DNA of 64,000 nucleotides from Pseudomonas flexibilis (GTDB taxonomy: Bacteria; Pseudomonadota; Gammaproteobacteria; Pseudomonadales; Pseudomonadaceae), in the NCBI RefSeq assembly GCF_000802425.1, contig NZ_JRUD01000001.1:62001-126000 (forward strand), written 5' to 3'. Shown here piece by piece: positions 42,682 through 50,498 of the stretch (position 1 is the first letter of the stretch; every line of letters starts with the position of its first letter). Made by a program: the position numbers and the translations under genes. The notes beneath the pieces are model-generated. The model was given only the letters and a program-made list of their open reading frames with translations, had not been told where the DNA came from and did no database searches.

Positions 42682-44685
42682 ATGGGAGCGCTCAGTGCTG
42701 TCTCATTCAAGGAAATGCCTTTGGCTACCGGTTCGAAGTTGGTGACGTCGAGTAAGGAGTTTCGCTCGGATATTAACGGCCTAAGGGCGTGGGCGGTTGT
42801 TTCGGTCGTTCTTTACCATTTTGGTGTGCCAGGCGTTCAAGGCGGCTTTGTCGGCGTTGACGTGTTCTTCGTGATTTCCGGATTCTTGATGTCCGGGATT
42901 ATTCTGAACGGCATGGAGGCCGGACGATTTTCACTGTGGCGCTTCTATTGGGCGCGTGCGCGCCGCATTATCCCGGCCCTGGTCGTCTTATGCGCAGCGG
43001 TGCTTTGTCTAGGCTGGTTCCTTTTGATGTCCAGCGAGTATCAGGCGCTTGGCCGCCACGCAAGGGATAGCCTATTCTTCACGTCAAATCTGCAGTACTT
43101 GAGCGAAAGCGGCTATTTTGATAGCGACTCGCACGAAAAGTGGCTACTGCACACATGGTCGCTCTCTGTGGAGTGGCAATTTTATTTGCTGTTCCCTTTG
43201 CTTCTGTTGTTAGTTGGCAAAATCTTCAACGCGCCACGAGCCTTTGTGGCGGCCGTGATTGCTTTGTTTGCCGCATCCTTGTTCTGGTGTCTGGTATTGA
43301 CCTACAACCAGCCGGATGCGGCTTTTTTCAAACTTGAGTCCAGGGCATGGGAGATGCTTGCGGGTGCGGCTCTGTTTGTTTGCAGAGTGTCGCTCGGTAC
43401 ACAGATTCAGAGGCGTGTCGCTTCCGGGCTTGGCTTGGTGCTGATAGCGGCCTCCGTGGTTATCTTTACGCCTGAAAGCCTGTGGCCGGGGTGGGGAGCT
43501 GCCCTTCCCGTTGCCGGTGCGGTACTGGTCCTGCTGGCTCGTGATGAGGACTCGATATGGACCAGCAGCGGCTTGGCGCAATGGTTGGGAGACCGCTCCT
43601 ATTCGATATACCTGTGGCACTGGCCTGTTGTTGTGTCTCTGGCCTATTTCGGAGTTGACGAGCAGTATTTCTGGATGCTGCTGGGAGTATTGATTTCGCT
43701 GGGCCTCGGTCATTTCTCCTACTTGCTGGTTGAAGTGCCTTCGCGAAACTTTCTGAGTCGAAAAAACGCTGATTTTCGTGGCTTCTTGTGGCTATCTTTT
43801 TTGGCTGTCACTGTCATGGTTGCCAGCCAGTACGTTCGCAAAACCGGCGTTGTCGATCGTCTTCCCGAGGAAGTTCGCGCGGTTGATTCTGCACGTCTTG
43901 ATGTCAATCCTCGGAGAGATGAGTGTCAGGATGCCCGGGCGTCCTGTATTTATGGCGGAGACCAGTTGGAAATTATCGTTGTAGGGGATAGTCATGCGGA
44001 CACGATTGTCACTGCGGTGATGGACAGCTTGGACGAGCCGGCAGGCGTTCTTTACAAGGGCGAAAGCGGTTGCCTCGTTATGCACGGGGCAAAAAGAACC
44101 AAGGAGCACAAGGACTGCGAGCGGCTGAACCGCTGGGTTCTTGAGGAGCTTCCAGGAGTGCTTCCCGGTAAGCCCGTATTGCTGGTGAATGCGCTATCCG
44201 GGTATGCGCTTGGTTCAGGCGACTCATATGAAAATGTGGGGCGTCCAAGCGTCTACTTTCAGCAGGAGTATCTGCTTTCTTCTGCGAGATTCCGAGAAGA
44301 GTTCAGGCAGGGATACATCGATACGGCCTGCAGAATCGCGCAGGCACACCCTCTCTATGTGATGCGACCTCTTCCCGAGATGCCTGGCCATGTCCCCAAT
44401 GTTATCGGTCGAGCAATGCTGCGTGGCAGCTCGATAGAAATCCATCAGACGTTGCAGGATTATCGTAAGCGGAACGATTTTATCTGGAGTCTCCAGGATG
44501 AAGCGGCTGAAAAATGTGGTGTCACCATCCTTGATCCGCTGCCTTATCTGTGTGGCGATGGCCGTTGTGCGGGCGCGAAAGATGGCGTGCTGTACTACTC
44601 GGATACAGATCACCTGACGCAAAGCGGCAACCGCCGTTTGATTCCACTTTTTTCAGATGCTTTTAAGCAAAATAAGGATCTCTGA
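42682..44685 (+). CDS. OafA/YrhL-type acyltransferase with SGNH domain
   Basis: About 667 residues. The N-terminal acyltransferase-3 domain has ten or so hydrophobic helices and the motifs FRSDINGLRAWAVVSVVLYHFG, GGFVGVDVFFVISGFLMSG, FYWARARRIIPAL and HTWSLSVEWQFYL. The C-terminal periplasmic SGNH hydrolase-like domain begins at IIVVGDSHADT (about 435) and ends with YYSDTDHLTQSGN (catalytic Asp/His). Such proteins O-acetylate LPS or capsule sugars. The start is uncertain: TTG 42655 (touching hldE), ATG 42682, ATG 42715 and TTG 42721 are all possible; the last has the best-spaced AAGGA. Base composition is lower in GC than hldE before it. Confidence 0.85.
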   Translation: MGALSAVSFKEMPLATGSKLVTSSKEFRSDINGLRAWAVVSVVLYHFGVPGVQGGFVGVDVFFVISGFLMSGIILNGMEAGRFSLWRFYWARARRIIPALVVLCAAVLCLGWFLLMSSEYQALGRHARDSLFFTSNLQYLSESGYFDSDSHEKWLLHTWSLSVEWQFYLLFPLLLLLVGKIFNAPRAFVAAVIALFAASLFWCLVLTYNQPDAAFFKLESRAWEMLAGAALFVCRVSLGTQIQRRVASGLGLVLIAASVVIFTPESLWPGWGAALPVAGAVLVLLARDEDSIWTSSGLAQWLGDRSYSIYLWHWPVVVSLAYFGVDEQYFWMLLGVLISLGLGHFSYLLVEVPSRNFLSRKNADFRGFLWLSFLAVTVMVASQYVRKTGVVDRLPEEVRAVDSARLDVNPRRDECQDARASCIYGGDQLEIIVVGDSHADTIVTAVMDSLDEPAGVLYKGESGCLVMHGAKRTKEHKDCERLNRWVLEELPGVLPGKPVLLVNALSGYALGSGDSYENVGRPSVYFQQEYLLSSARFREEFRQGYIDTACRIAQAHPLYVMRPLPEMPGHVPNVIGRAMLRGSSIEIHQTLQDYRKRNDFIWSLQDEAAEKCGVTILDPLPYLCGDGRCAGAKDGVLYYSDTDHLTQSGNRRLIPLFSDAFKQNKDL

Positions 44686-44752
44686 TCGTCAGATTCCCTT
44701 CGAGCCATTGTTGAAGTTAGCTGCGCGCCAGCAGTCGGGAACCCTTGGACCT

Positions 44753-44776
44753 CTGCCTGAAAATCCGCCGCCGCGC
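44753..44776. repeat. 24-bp direct repeat, copy A
   Basis: Identical to 46013-46036. It starts CTGCCTGAAAATCC and ends CGCCGCGC. Copy A lies in non-coding sequence 67 bp after the acyltransferase stop; copy B is inside the 3' end of the kinase gene. On the minus strand both read as ARRRIFRQ. The 195-bp stretch 44686-44880 holds nothing else clear. Confidence 0.85.
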
Positions 44777-44880
44777 TTTAAAATTTTGGGCTGGTGGGGA
44801 ATAACTTTTCCACGGCGATCGTGGAAAAGATTAGAAATAAGTAATTTTCACGTGGTGAATGAATTTCTAAGGGGAAGGAA

Positions 44881-45805
44881 ATGAGGCGCTCGCGCAAGCT
44901 GTTTTTTATTGCTATGAGCGCGATTCTCGATATAGGGAGAATTTGATATTCTTTCTTTCGGTTGCCTATCGTTCGGATCTGGATTTCTTCTTGATAATCT
45001 CGGGGGCGTGCTCCGTCATTATTCCGGAGTGGAGTAATTTAAGACTGTTTTATGTGGAAAATAAAAACCACGATTGCGGTGGCTGCTCGTCGGTTGTTAG
45101 GCAGCTTAAAGAGCAGCTTTATGGATATGAATATTATATTTTTGTGAATTCTTCTGTCCGTGGGCCTTTTTTGCGGTTTGCTGGGATGAATTGGGTTGAT
45201 TGCTTTTTAAGATTTATTTCTTCTGATATTGGTCTGGTTGGAAGTGGCATAAATATACTTCCCGAAAAATCCAAGTACTCCGAAATGATGCGGAGTAATT
45301 ACGATTACTTCGCGCCATATTCTCATGTTCAAACGACAGTATATGTTTTGAGTGGGTAGGCGTTTCGCCATTTGGTTGCTGTTTTTTTTGGCTGGCTGAT
45401 GCTCTACCAAAGGATGAGCTTATTTGCTACTACGAGGTGGGGCTTTCTCAAGAGGTTAAGACGGCGGGTTGGAATCTTGCGGCTTGTCTGGAGCGCTATA
45501 ATTCAATTGATTACCGGCTTCCGCATGATGATATCAATCCCACTTCTCGAAAGGGTGATCCACTCTATAAAGGAGCTCATTTTGGGCGGACTGCCAGCTG
45601 TGATGAGCTTGTTTTTATAAAAGCAAATAGAAATTTAATTGGTGACTTTTGTTTGTATCTAAGGACTTGGCGAGAATTGCGTAGGGTTAAAAGTCCGTTG
45701 GTTGTTGGTGGGTGTGAATATAGAAGGCTTAGGCGTTATTTGCTTTTAAAGACGCTATGCTTACCGCTTCTTTCTCTTTGGAGGAAGGCGGCACGGGAAA
45801 AGTAA
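44881..45805 (+). pseudogene. Decayed glycan-biosynthesis gene, NSSVRGPF family
   Basis: A broken gene of about 308 codons. ATG at 44881 has a good ribosome site (GGGGAAGGAA). The frame MRRSRKLFF is lost at the T6 run near 44902-44907; one extra T would give FFYCYERDSRYRENLIFFL. The second frame runs through CSVIIPEWSNLRLFYVEN and YYIFVNSSVRGPFLRFAGMNW to a TAG at 45357, where Glu is likely expected (LSG-stop-AFRHLV). A T8 run at 45382-45389 then shifts the frame again; ADALPKDELICYYEVGLSQ continues to KDP-like GRTASCDELVFIKANRN and ends at 45805. The NSSVRGPF, ELGLS-like and E-x-x-FIK pattern is that of a sugar-locus protein family of unknown activity, possibly glycosyltransferase-like. Strongly AT-rich, so probably transferred and then inactivated. 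Confidence 0.8.
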
Positions 45806-45982
45806 TGTATTTCCTGGTTCTTGAAATTCATTGTGAAAAATTTTAGCGAAGCGTTTGTTTTCTCAATCACAGTGCTGCCCGCATCTCTCCGGCGAGTCGA
45901 CGATTGACGTCTCCGCTTGCTCCTACTCCCAATAAATGGAGCCGCTGAGGTTGGGGTCGAGAGTCTCCGACTTGGGGCTTGT

Positions 45983-46834
45983 TTATTTCAGCAACTTCGA
46001 TCCCCGAAGCCCCTGCCTGAAAATCCGCCGCCGCGCCTTGCGGTTGACGATGGTGTGCTTGGCGGCCTGGTAGGCGGCTTCGAACTGGTCGGTGTCCAGT
46101 GCTGCCAGTCGTTCGCGGTAGGGGCGTACGATGGCGTCGAATTGCGCCTCGCTGAGGAAGTCCCTGAAGGTGGCTTTCAGCGTGCCGTAATACAGCTGCC
46201 CGAAGATAAGACCCAGCACCGCATCGATGTGCGGGCTCGTGCCGAAGCAGCAGCTTTCGAAGTCGATGAAGGTCAGGCGCAATGGGTCCTGGGGGCTCAG
46301 CATCAGATTGCCCAGCCAAAGGTCCAGCGGGTAGGCCCGTTTCCCATGCAGGTCCAGCACGGCTTCGCACAGCGTGGCGAGCAGCTCGGGAGCGCGCTCG
46401 GGGTGCCGGCCCAGCCATTCAGCGCCGTCGCACTGACCGTCCAGGTATTCGTAGATCAGGCAAAGGGCATCGACCAGGCCGGCACGGGTGCGATAGCCGT
46501 AGCCCAGCAGGCGCGGGCAGGGAATGCCCAGCGCCTCGGCCTGGAGATGATTGACCAGCTCCACCAGCTCCCAGTCCAGTCCTTTGCCGGGCGAGGGAAG
46601 TCCAAAGGTGATGCGCAGGCGGCGGCTCAGGCTGCGGATCGGCGTGGTCTTGATGAAGCAGTGGCCAAATGCCGATTGGTGGGTGGTCAGTCGCCGGCCG
46701 TCTTCCAGCCTATCGAACTGGTCGGCAATCGAAGCCAGCAGTTCGGCATCGGGCGCCTGGTAAAGCTGGAAGCGGATGCCCTGGTGGTTCAGGTGGACGG
46801 GTAGGCTGGGGTGCTGGCCAGCAAGGTACGGCAT
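45983..46834 (-). CDS. LPS kinase-like / aminoglycoside phosphotransferase-fold protein
   Basis: 283 residues from the ATG at 46834 (AAGGA six bases upstream). Kinase-like features: HCFIKTTPIRSL as the ATP-binding strand, GIPCPRLLGYGYRTRAG, LCLIYEYLDGQC as hinge, PLDLWLGNLML as a catalytic-loop equivalent (D-x-W-x-G-N in place of HGD-x4-N) and LTFIDFESCCFG as the metal site. It resembles the kinase gene next to msbA in P. aeruginosa (PA4998 type, from memory). Probable role in core phosphorylation. Its 3' end contains copy B of the 24-bp repeat. The 177 bp before the pseudogene end hold nothing recognisable. Confidence 0.78.
   Translation of the reverse strand: MPYLAGQHPSLPVHLNHQGIRFQLYQAPDAELLASIADQFDRLEDGRRLTTHQSAFGHCFIKTTPIRSLSRRLRITFGLPSPGKGLDWELVELVNHLQAEALGIPCPRLLGYGYRTRAGLVDALCLIYEYLDGQCDGAEWLGRHPERAPELLATLCEAVLDLHGKRAYPLDLWLGNLMLSPQDPLRLTFIDFESCCFGTSPHIDAVLGLIFGQLYYGTLKATFRDFLSEAQFDAIVRPYRERLAALDTDQFEAAYQAAKHTIVNRKARRRIFRQGLRGSKLLK
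46013..46036. repeat. 24-bp direct repeat, copy B
   Basis: Second copy of the 44753-44776 repeat, inside the last 20 codons of the kinase gene. Sequence identity stops sharply at both ends. The pair brackets 1236 bp containing the whole pseudogene. Confidence 0.85.
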
Positions 46835-46987
46835 GACGAATCCTTGAAGGGGCCGGAAACGGGCCGGCATTTTCGCACAGTGCGATCCCGCTGGCTGCCC
46901 TGCCATGCGGCTGCGGCAGGCGAGTCATAGGCGCCCTCAACCCCCACACGCATCATCCTGGTTCTCCGCCGAATCGGGACGATATCC

Positions 46988-48268
46988 ATGACCACCACCC
47001 TCCAGGGCCACGCCCTGGCCCTGCTCAATCGCCTGGCCCGGGCCGACTGGCCGGATCGATTCAAACTGCGCAAGCCGCTGGAAGGCCTGTTGCTACGTGG
47101 CAGTCGCGCCGGCTTCCGACTGGCCGGGCGCCGGTCCGCTCACGGGTCCACGCGGCCGCTGCTGAGCGGGCCTGGGGAACTGTTCGACCTGTCGCTGAGC
47201 GAGGAACAGCAACTGCTGCGCGACATGCTGGCCCCGTTCGCCGTCGAGGTCATGCGCCCGGCGGCGCTGGAGGCGGATGCGCAGGGTAACCTTCCCCCGG
47301 CGCTGCGAGCGCAGGCGGCTGCCCTCGGGCTGGTGCATTACGGCGTGCCGGAGTCCATGGGCGGGCTGGCCGGTGGCCCGACAGCGCTGACCACGGCCCT
47401 GCTGGCCGAAACCCTGGCCCAGGGGGATCTGTCCCTGGCCGCCGCCTTGCTGCAGCCGCTGTCGGCGGCCCATTGCCTGCGCCGCTGGGGCAGTACCGAG
47501 CAGCAGCAACGCTGGTTGCCGGCCTTGCTGCACGAAGATGCACCGCACTATGCCCTGGCCATCGAGGAGCCGCAGGTGCTGGCCGATCCCGCACGGCCCG
47601 CCACCCGCGCGCGCAAGCGCGGCGGGCAGTATCGGCTCGATGGCGAAAAGTGCCTGGTGCTGCAGGGTGGGCAGGCCGACTGGCTGATCGTCTCGGCCCA
47701 GTGCAGCGACGGGCCGGCGCTGTTCCGGGTGTCGGCCGACGCCGACGGCCTCTCGCGCCAGCCGGAGCCGGCCATGGGGCTGAAGGCCTGCGCCACCACT
47801 CGCATCCGCCTGCGTCAGGTGAAGGTCGAGCGTGACGCCCGGCTTGCGGGGCGCGGCTTCGATCATCGGGTCTTTCTCGATCTGTCCGCCCTCGGCTGGT
47901 GCGCCCTGGCGGTGGGCACCTGCCAGGCGGCGCTCGACTACGTGATCGCCTACTGCAACGACCGCCACGCCTTTGGTGAGCCCATCAGCCACCGTCAGGG
48001 CGTGGCGTTCAGCATCGCCGACATGGCCATCGAGCTGGAGGGCATGCGCCTGCTGCTCTGGCGGGCCTGCGCGCGCGCCGACCGGGGGCTGGATTTCCAG
48101 GAGCAGGCCTGGCGCGCCCGGCTGTTCTGCAGCGAACACGCCCCGCGCATTGGTAGCGCCGCGGTGCAACTGCTGGGTGGGCATGGCTTCACCCAGGAAC
48201 ACCCGGTCGAGCGCTGGTACCGGGACCTGCGCGCCGTGGGCGTGCTCAACGGCGCAATGCCGCTCTGA
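46988..48268 (+). CDS. Acyl-CoA dehydrogenase family protein
   Basis: 426 residues; longer N-terminus (about 65 Arg/Leu-rich residues) than usual. Acyl-CoA dehydrogenase regions: LSEEQQLLRDMLAPFA, LGLVHYGVPESMGG, ALAIEEPQVL (where typical enzymes have TEPxxGSD, so this flavin-site motif is degenerate), YRLDGEKCLVLQGGQADWLIV, and the C-terminal helical part with RHAFGEPISHRQGVAFSIADM and QLLGGHGFTQEHPVERWYRD, the latter well conserved. It forms a pair with the next gene, 9 bp away, as in PA4994/PA4995. Substrate unknown; possibly a heteromeric partner of the second enzyme. Confidence 0.86.
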   Translation: MTTTLQGHALALLNRLARADWPDRFKLRKPLEGLLLRGSRAGFRLAGRRSAHGSTRPLLSGPGELFDLSLSEEQQLLRDMLAPFAVEVMRPAALEADAQGNLPPALRAQAAALGLVHYGVPESMGGLAGGPTALTTALLAETLAQGDLSLAAALLQPLSAAHCLRRWGSTEQQQRWLPALLHEDAPHYALAIEEPQVLADPARPATRARKRGGQYRLDGEKCLVLQGGQADWLIVSAQCSDGPALFRVSADADGLSRQPEPAMGLKACATTRIRLRQVKVERDARLAGRGFDHRVFLDLSALGWCALAVGTCQAALDYVIAYCNDRHAFGEPISHRQGVAFSIADMAIELEGMRLLLWRACARADRGLDFQEQAWRARLFCSEHAPRIGSAAVQLLGGHGFTQEHPVERWYRDLRAVGVLNGAMPL

Positions 48269-48277
48269 GGATCAGCC

Positions 48278-49483
48278 ATGTATCTGGAAACTCCGCGAAA
48301 ATTCCGCGCGCTGGTCAGCCAGGCGCACCAGGTGGCGGCGAACTACCTGCGACCGCTGTCCCGCACCTACGACCGTGCCGAGCATGCCTACCCCAAGGAG
48401 CTGGACATGCTTGCCGCGCTGCTCGACGGCATGAATGCCGGCGCGCCGGAGGCGGTGGGAGCTGGCGCGGCGGGCAAGCGCAGCGAGGGCGCTGCCGACG
48501 GCGTACGCAATGGCGGCAACCTGTCCGCCTGCCTGGCGGTGATGGAAATGTGCTGGGGCGATGTCGGCCTGCTGCTGTCCATGCCGCGCCAGGGGCTGGG
48601 CAATGCCGCGATCGCTGCCGTGGCCAACGAGGAGCAGCGCCAGCGCTTTGCCTCTGTCTGGGCCGCCATGGCCATCACCGAACCCGGCTGCGGTTCGGAC
48701 TCGGCGGCCATCCGTACCACGGCGGTGCGCGACGGCGACCACTACGTGCTCAACGGCGAGAAGATCTTCGTCACCGCTGGCGCGCGGGCCGATGCCGTGG
48801 TGGTCTGGGCGACCCTGGACCGCAGCCTCGGGCGGGCCGCCATCAAGTCCTTCGTGGTGGAAAAGGGCACGCCGGGCATGACCGTGACCCGGCTGGAGAA
48901 GAAGCTCGGTATCAAGGCTTCGGACACCGCCTCGATCAGTTTTCAGGATTGCCGGGTGCCCGCCGCCAACCTGCTCGGCAGCCCCGAGATTGATACGCAG
49001 AAGGGCTTTGCCGGGGTGATGGAAACCTTCGACAACACCCGGCCGCTGGTGGCCGCCATGGCGGTGGGCCTGGCGCGGGCGGCGCTGGATCGCAGCCGTA
49101 CGCTGTTGGAAAAGGCAGGATGTCGCTTCGACCGCCAGCGCCCCCTGCTGGTGCTGCAGCACGCCGAAGCCTGCTGGCATCGCTACGAAGCGGAGTGGGA
49201 GGCGGCGCGGCTGCTCACCCTCAAGGCAGCCTGGATGGCCGATAACCGAATGCCGAACTCGAAGGAGGCCTCGATTGCCAAGGCCAAGGCCGGCCGCATG
49301 GTCGGCGAGGTGACCCTTGGCTGCTTGGCGCTGGTGGGGGCGCAGGGTTATGGCGAGGACGAGCTGCTGGAGAAGTGGGCGCGCGATGCCAAGATTCTCG
49401 ACATCTTCGAGGGCACTCAGCAGATCCAGCAACTGATCATTGCCCGCCGGCTGCTCGGCAAGAGCTCCGCCGAACTGAAGTAG
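48278..49483 (+). CDS. Acyl-CoA dehydrogenase
   Basis: 401 residues. The FAD and substrate motifs are intact: [19 protein letters not shown] (about 129-147), [39 protein letters not shown], and the C-terminal [40 protein letters not shown], with FEGTQQIQ at the end as in classical enzymes; the catalytic base usually lies near here (YEGT). It oxidises an acyl-CoA to the 2-enoyl-CoA, passing electrons to ETF. The upstream enzyme with a degenerate flavin motif suggests the pair works together. Confidence 0.9.
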   Translation: MYLETPRKFRALVSQAHQVAANYLRPLSRTYDRAEHAYPKELDMLAALLDGMNAGAPEAVGAGAAGKRSEGAADGVRNGGNLSACLAVMEMCWGDVGLLLSMPRQGLGNAAIAAVANEEQRQRFASVWAAMAITEPGCGSDSAAIRTTAVRDGDHYVLNGEKIFVTAGARADAVVVWATLDRSLGRAAIKSFVVEKGTPGMTVTRLEKKLGIKASDTASISFQDCRVPAANLLGSPEIDTQKGFAGVMETFDNTRPLVAAMAVGLARAALDRSRTLLEKAGCRFDRQRPLLVLQHAEACWHRYEAEWEAARLLTLKAAWMADNRMPNSKEASIAKAKAGRMVGEVTLGCLALVGAQGYGEDELLEKWARDAKILDIFEGTQQIQQLIIARRLLGKSSAELK

Positions 49484-49565
49484 GGCCACGTGGGGCGGGC
49501 CGCCGGTAGGGTGCACACGGCGGCCGGAAAAGGCGCCGACCGCTCTACGGATCGGCCAGGCGTAG

Positions 49566-49592
49566 GGTGGTCAACGCAGCGCGTTGGCCACC
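49566..49592. repeat. Intergenic hairpin with 12-bp stem, second copy of the type
   Basis: GGTGGTCAACGC (49566-49577) pairs with GCGTTGGCCACC (49581-49592) over AGC, preceded by GTAG. Stem length, loop size and the single G-U pair match the 13226-13252 hairpin. It lies between convergent genes and may act as a bidirectional terminator or mRNA-stability element. A partial GTAGGGTG copy lies at 49506-49513. Confidence 0.65.
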
Positions 49593-49650
49593 ATGAGGAT
49601 CACCGCAACGGTGACCGGCAATGGGCGGTGCAGACCCTCGCCGTCCAGCC

Positions 49651-50337
49651 TCAGAACCGATAGATCTCCACGTCGGTCCGCAGCGGCTCGACGGTGGGAA
49701 TCTGCGGAGCCTGAGGCTCGCTCGGGCGTGCCTTGCGGGCGGCGACGATCTGCCGCGACAGCGGCTCGATGGCGCCGGCGAGCTGCTCGGCCAGTTGCTG
49801 CAGCAACTGGCTCTGGGCGCGGATCTGGTCGGCGGTGCTGCCCTGGTGTGCCGCCTCCAGGCGCACCAGGCGACTGTCGCGCAGCTTGCCGTTGCGGTCC
49901 AGCAGGCGCCACTGGCCTTCCAGCACGGCCGGCTTCTGTGGACCGGAGTCCAGCCGGGAAATGCTCAGGCGCACTTCAATATCCGGCTCGAAACCGGCGG
50001 CCGGTTCCAGGGCGACGCGCTGGCCGCTCAGACGGCCGGCCAGGCGTTGCAGCATGACATTGTCGATGTTGTCGCCCAGATTGCCGGCCCAGCGGGCACC
50101 GAGGTCGGGCACCAGACTGCCATCGGCCTGGCGCTGCAGCACCGCATCGCTCTGGTTGAGGTAGTCGGCCAGGTCCACCGGTTCCAGCAGGACCATCAGG
50201 CCGGAGGCCTTTTCCTTGATTGTCGGACTGCCGCTGTCCAGCTGAAAGAGCACGGCGGGCGGGCGGCTGATACAACCTCCCACCGCCAACAGTCCTGTCA
50301 GCAGCGACAGCGCCGCAAAGCGCATGTACTTCATCAT
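49651..50337 (-). CDS. PqiC-like (DUF330 / ABC auxiliary) lipoprotein
   Basis: 228 residues. A lipoprotein signal peptide ends in the lipobox LAVGGC (Cys near 22), so it is likely outer-membrane-anchored. The body has the PqiC/YmbA-type pattern: FQLDSGSP, VLLEPVDLADYLNQSDAVLQ, LGARWAGNLGDNIDNVMLQRLAGRL, VRLSISRLDSG and a long Gln/Leu-rich C-terminal helix (IRAQSQLLQQLAEQLAGAIEPL). PqiC normally works with PqiA/PqiB MCE transporters in lipid transport between membranes; no such partners lie next to it here. MM and MRF starts are alternatives within 12 bases. Convergent with the acyl-CoA dehydrogenase pair. Confidence 0.82.
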   Translation of the reverse strand: MMKYMRFAALSLLTGLLAVGGCISRPPAVLFQLDSGSPTIKEKASGLMVLLEPVDLADYLNQSDAVLQRQADGSLVPDLGARWAGNLGDNIDNVMLQRLAGRLSGQRVALEPAAGFEPDIEVRLSISRLDSGPQKPAVLEGQWRLLDRNGKLRDSRLVRLEAAHQGSTADQIRAQSQLLQQLAEQLAGAIEPLSRQIVAARKARPSEPQAPQIPTVEPLRTDVEIYRF

Positions 50338-50498
50338 TCACCCAGAAGGCCGCAAGGGGCGGCCGGATTGGCAGCAAGCTGGGCCGGCGGGTTTCGCCGG
50401 CCCGTGATTCTAATGTGCGGTCAGGTCGCCACGTGACGCCAGGGGCGTGCAGGCGGGGCGGCTGGCGCTTGGTGCCGGGCATTCTCCCAGCACTACCC

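Noticed and set aside
44657-44884. Small open frame after the acyltransferase
   Set aside because: Overlaps the acyltransferase end, has no ribosome site and runs through the repeat; better explained as non-coding.
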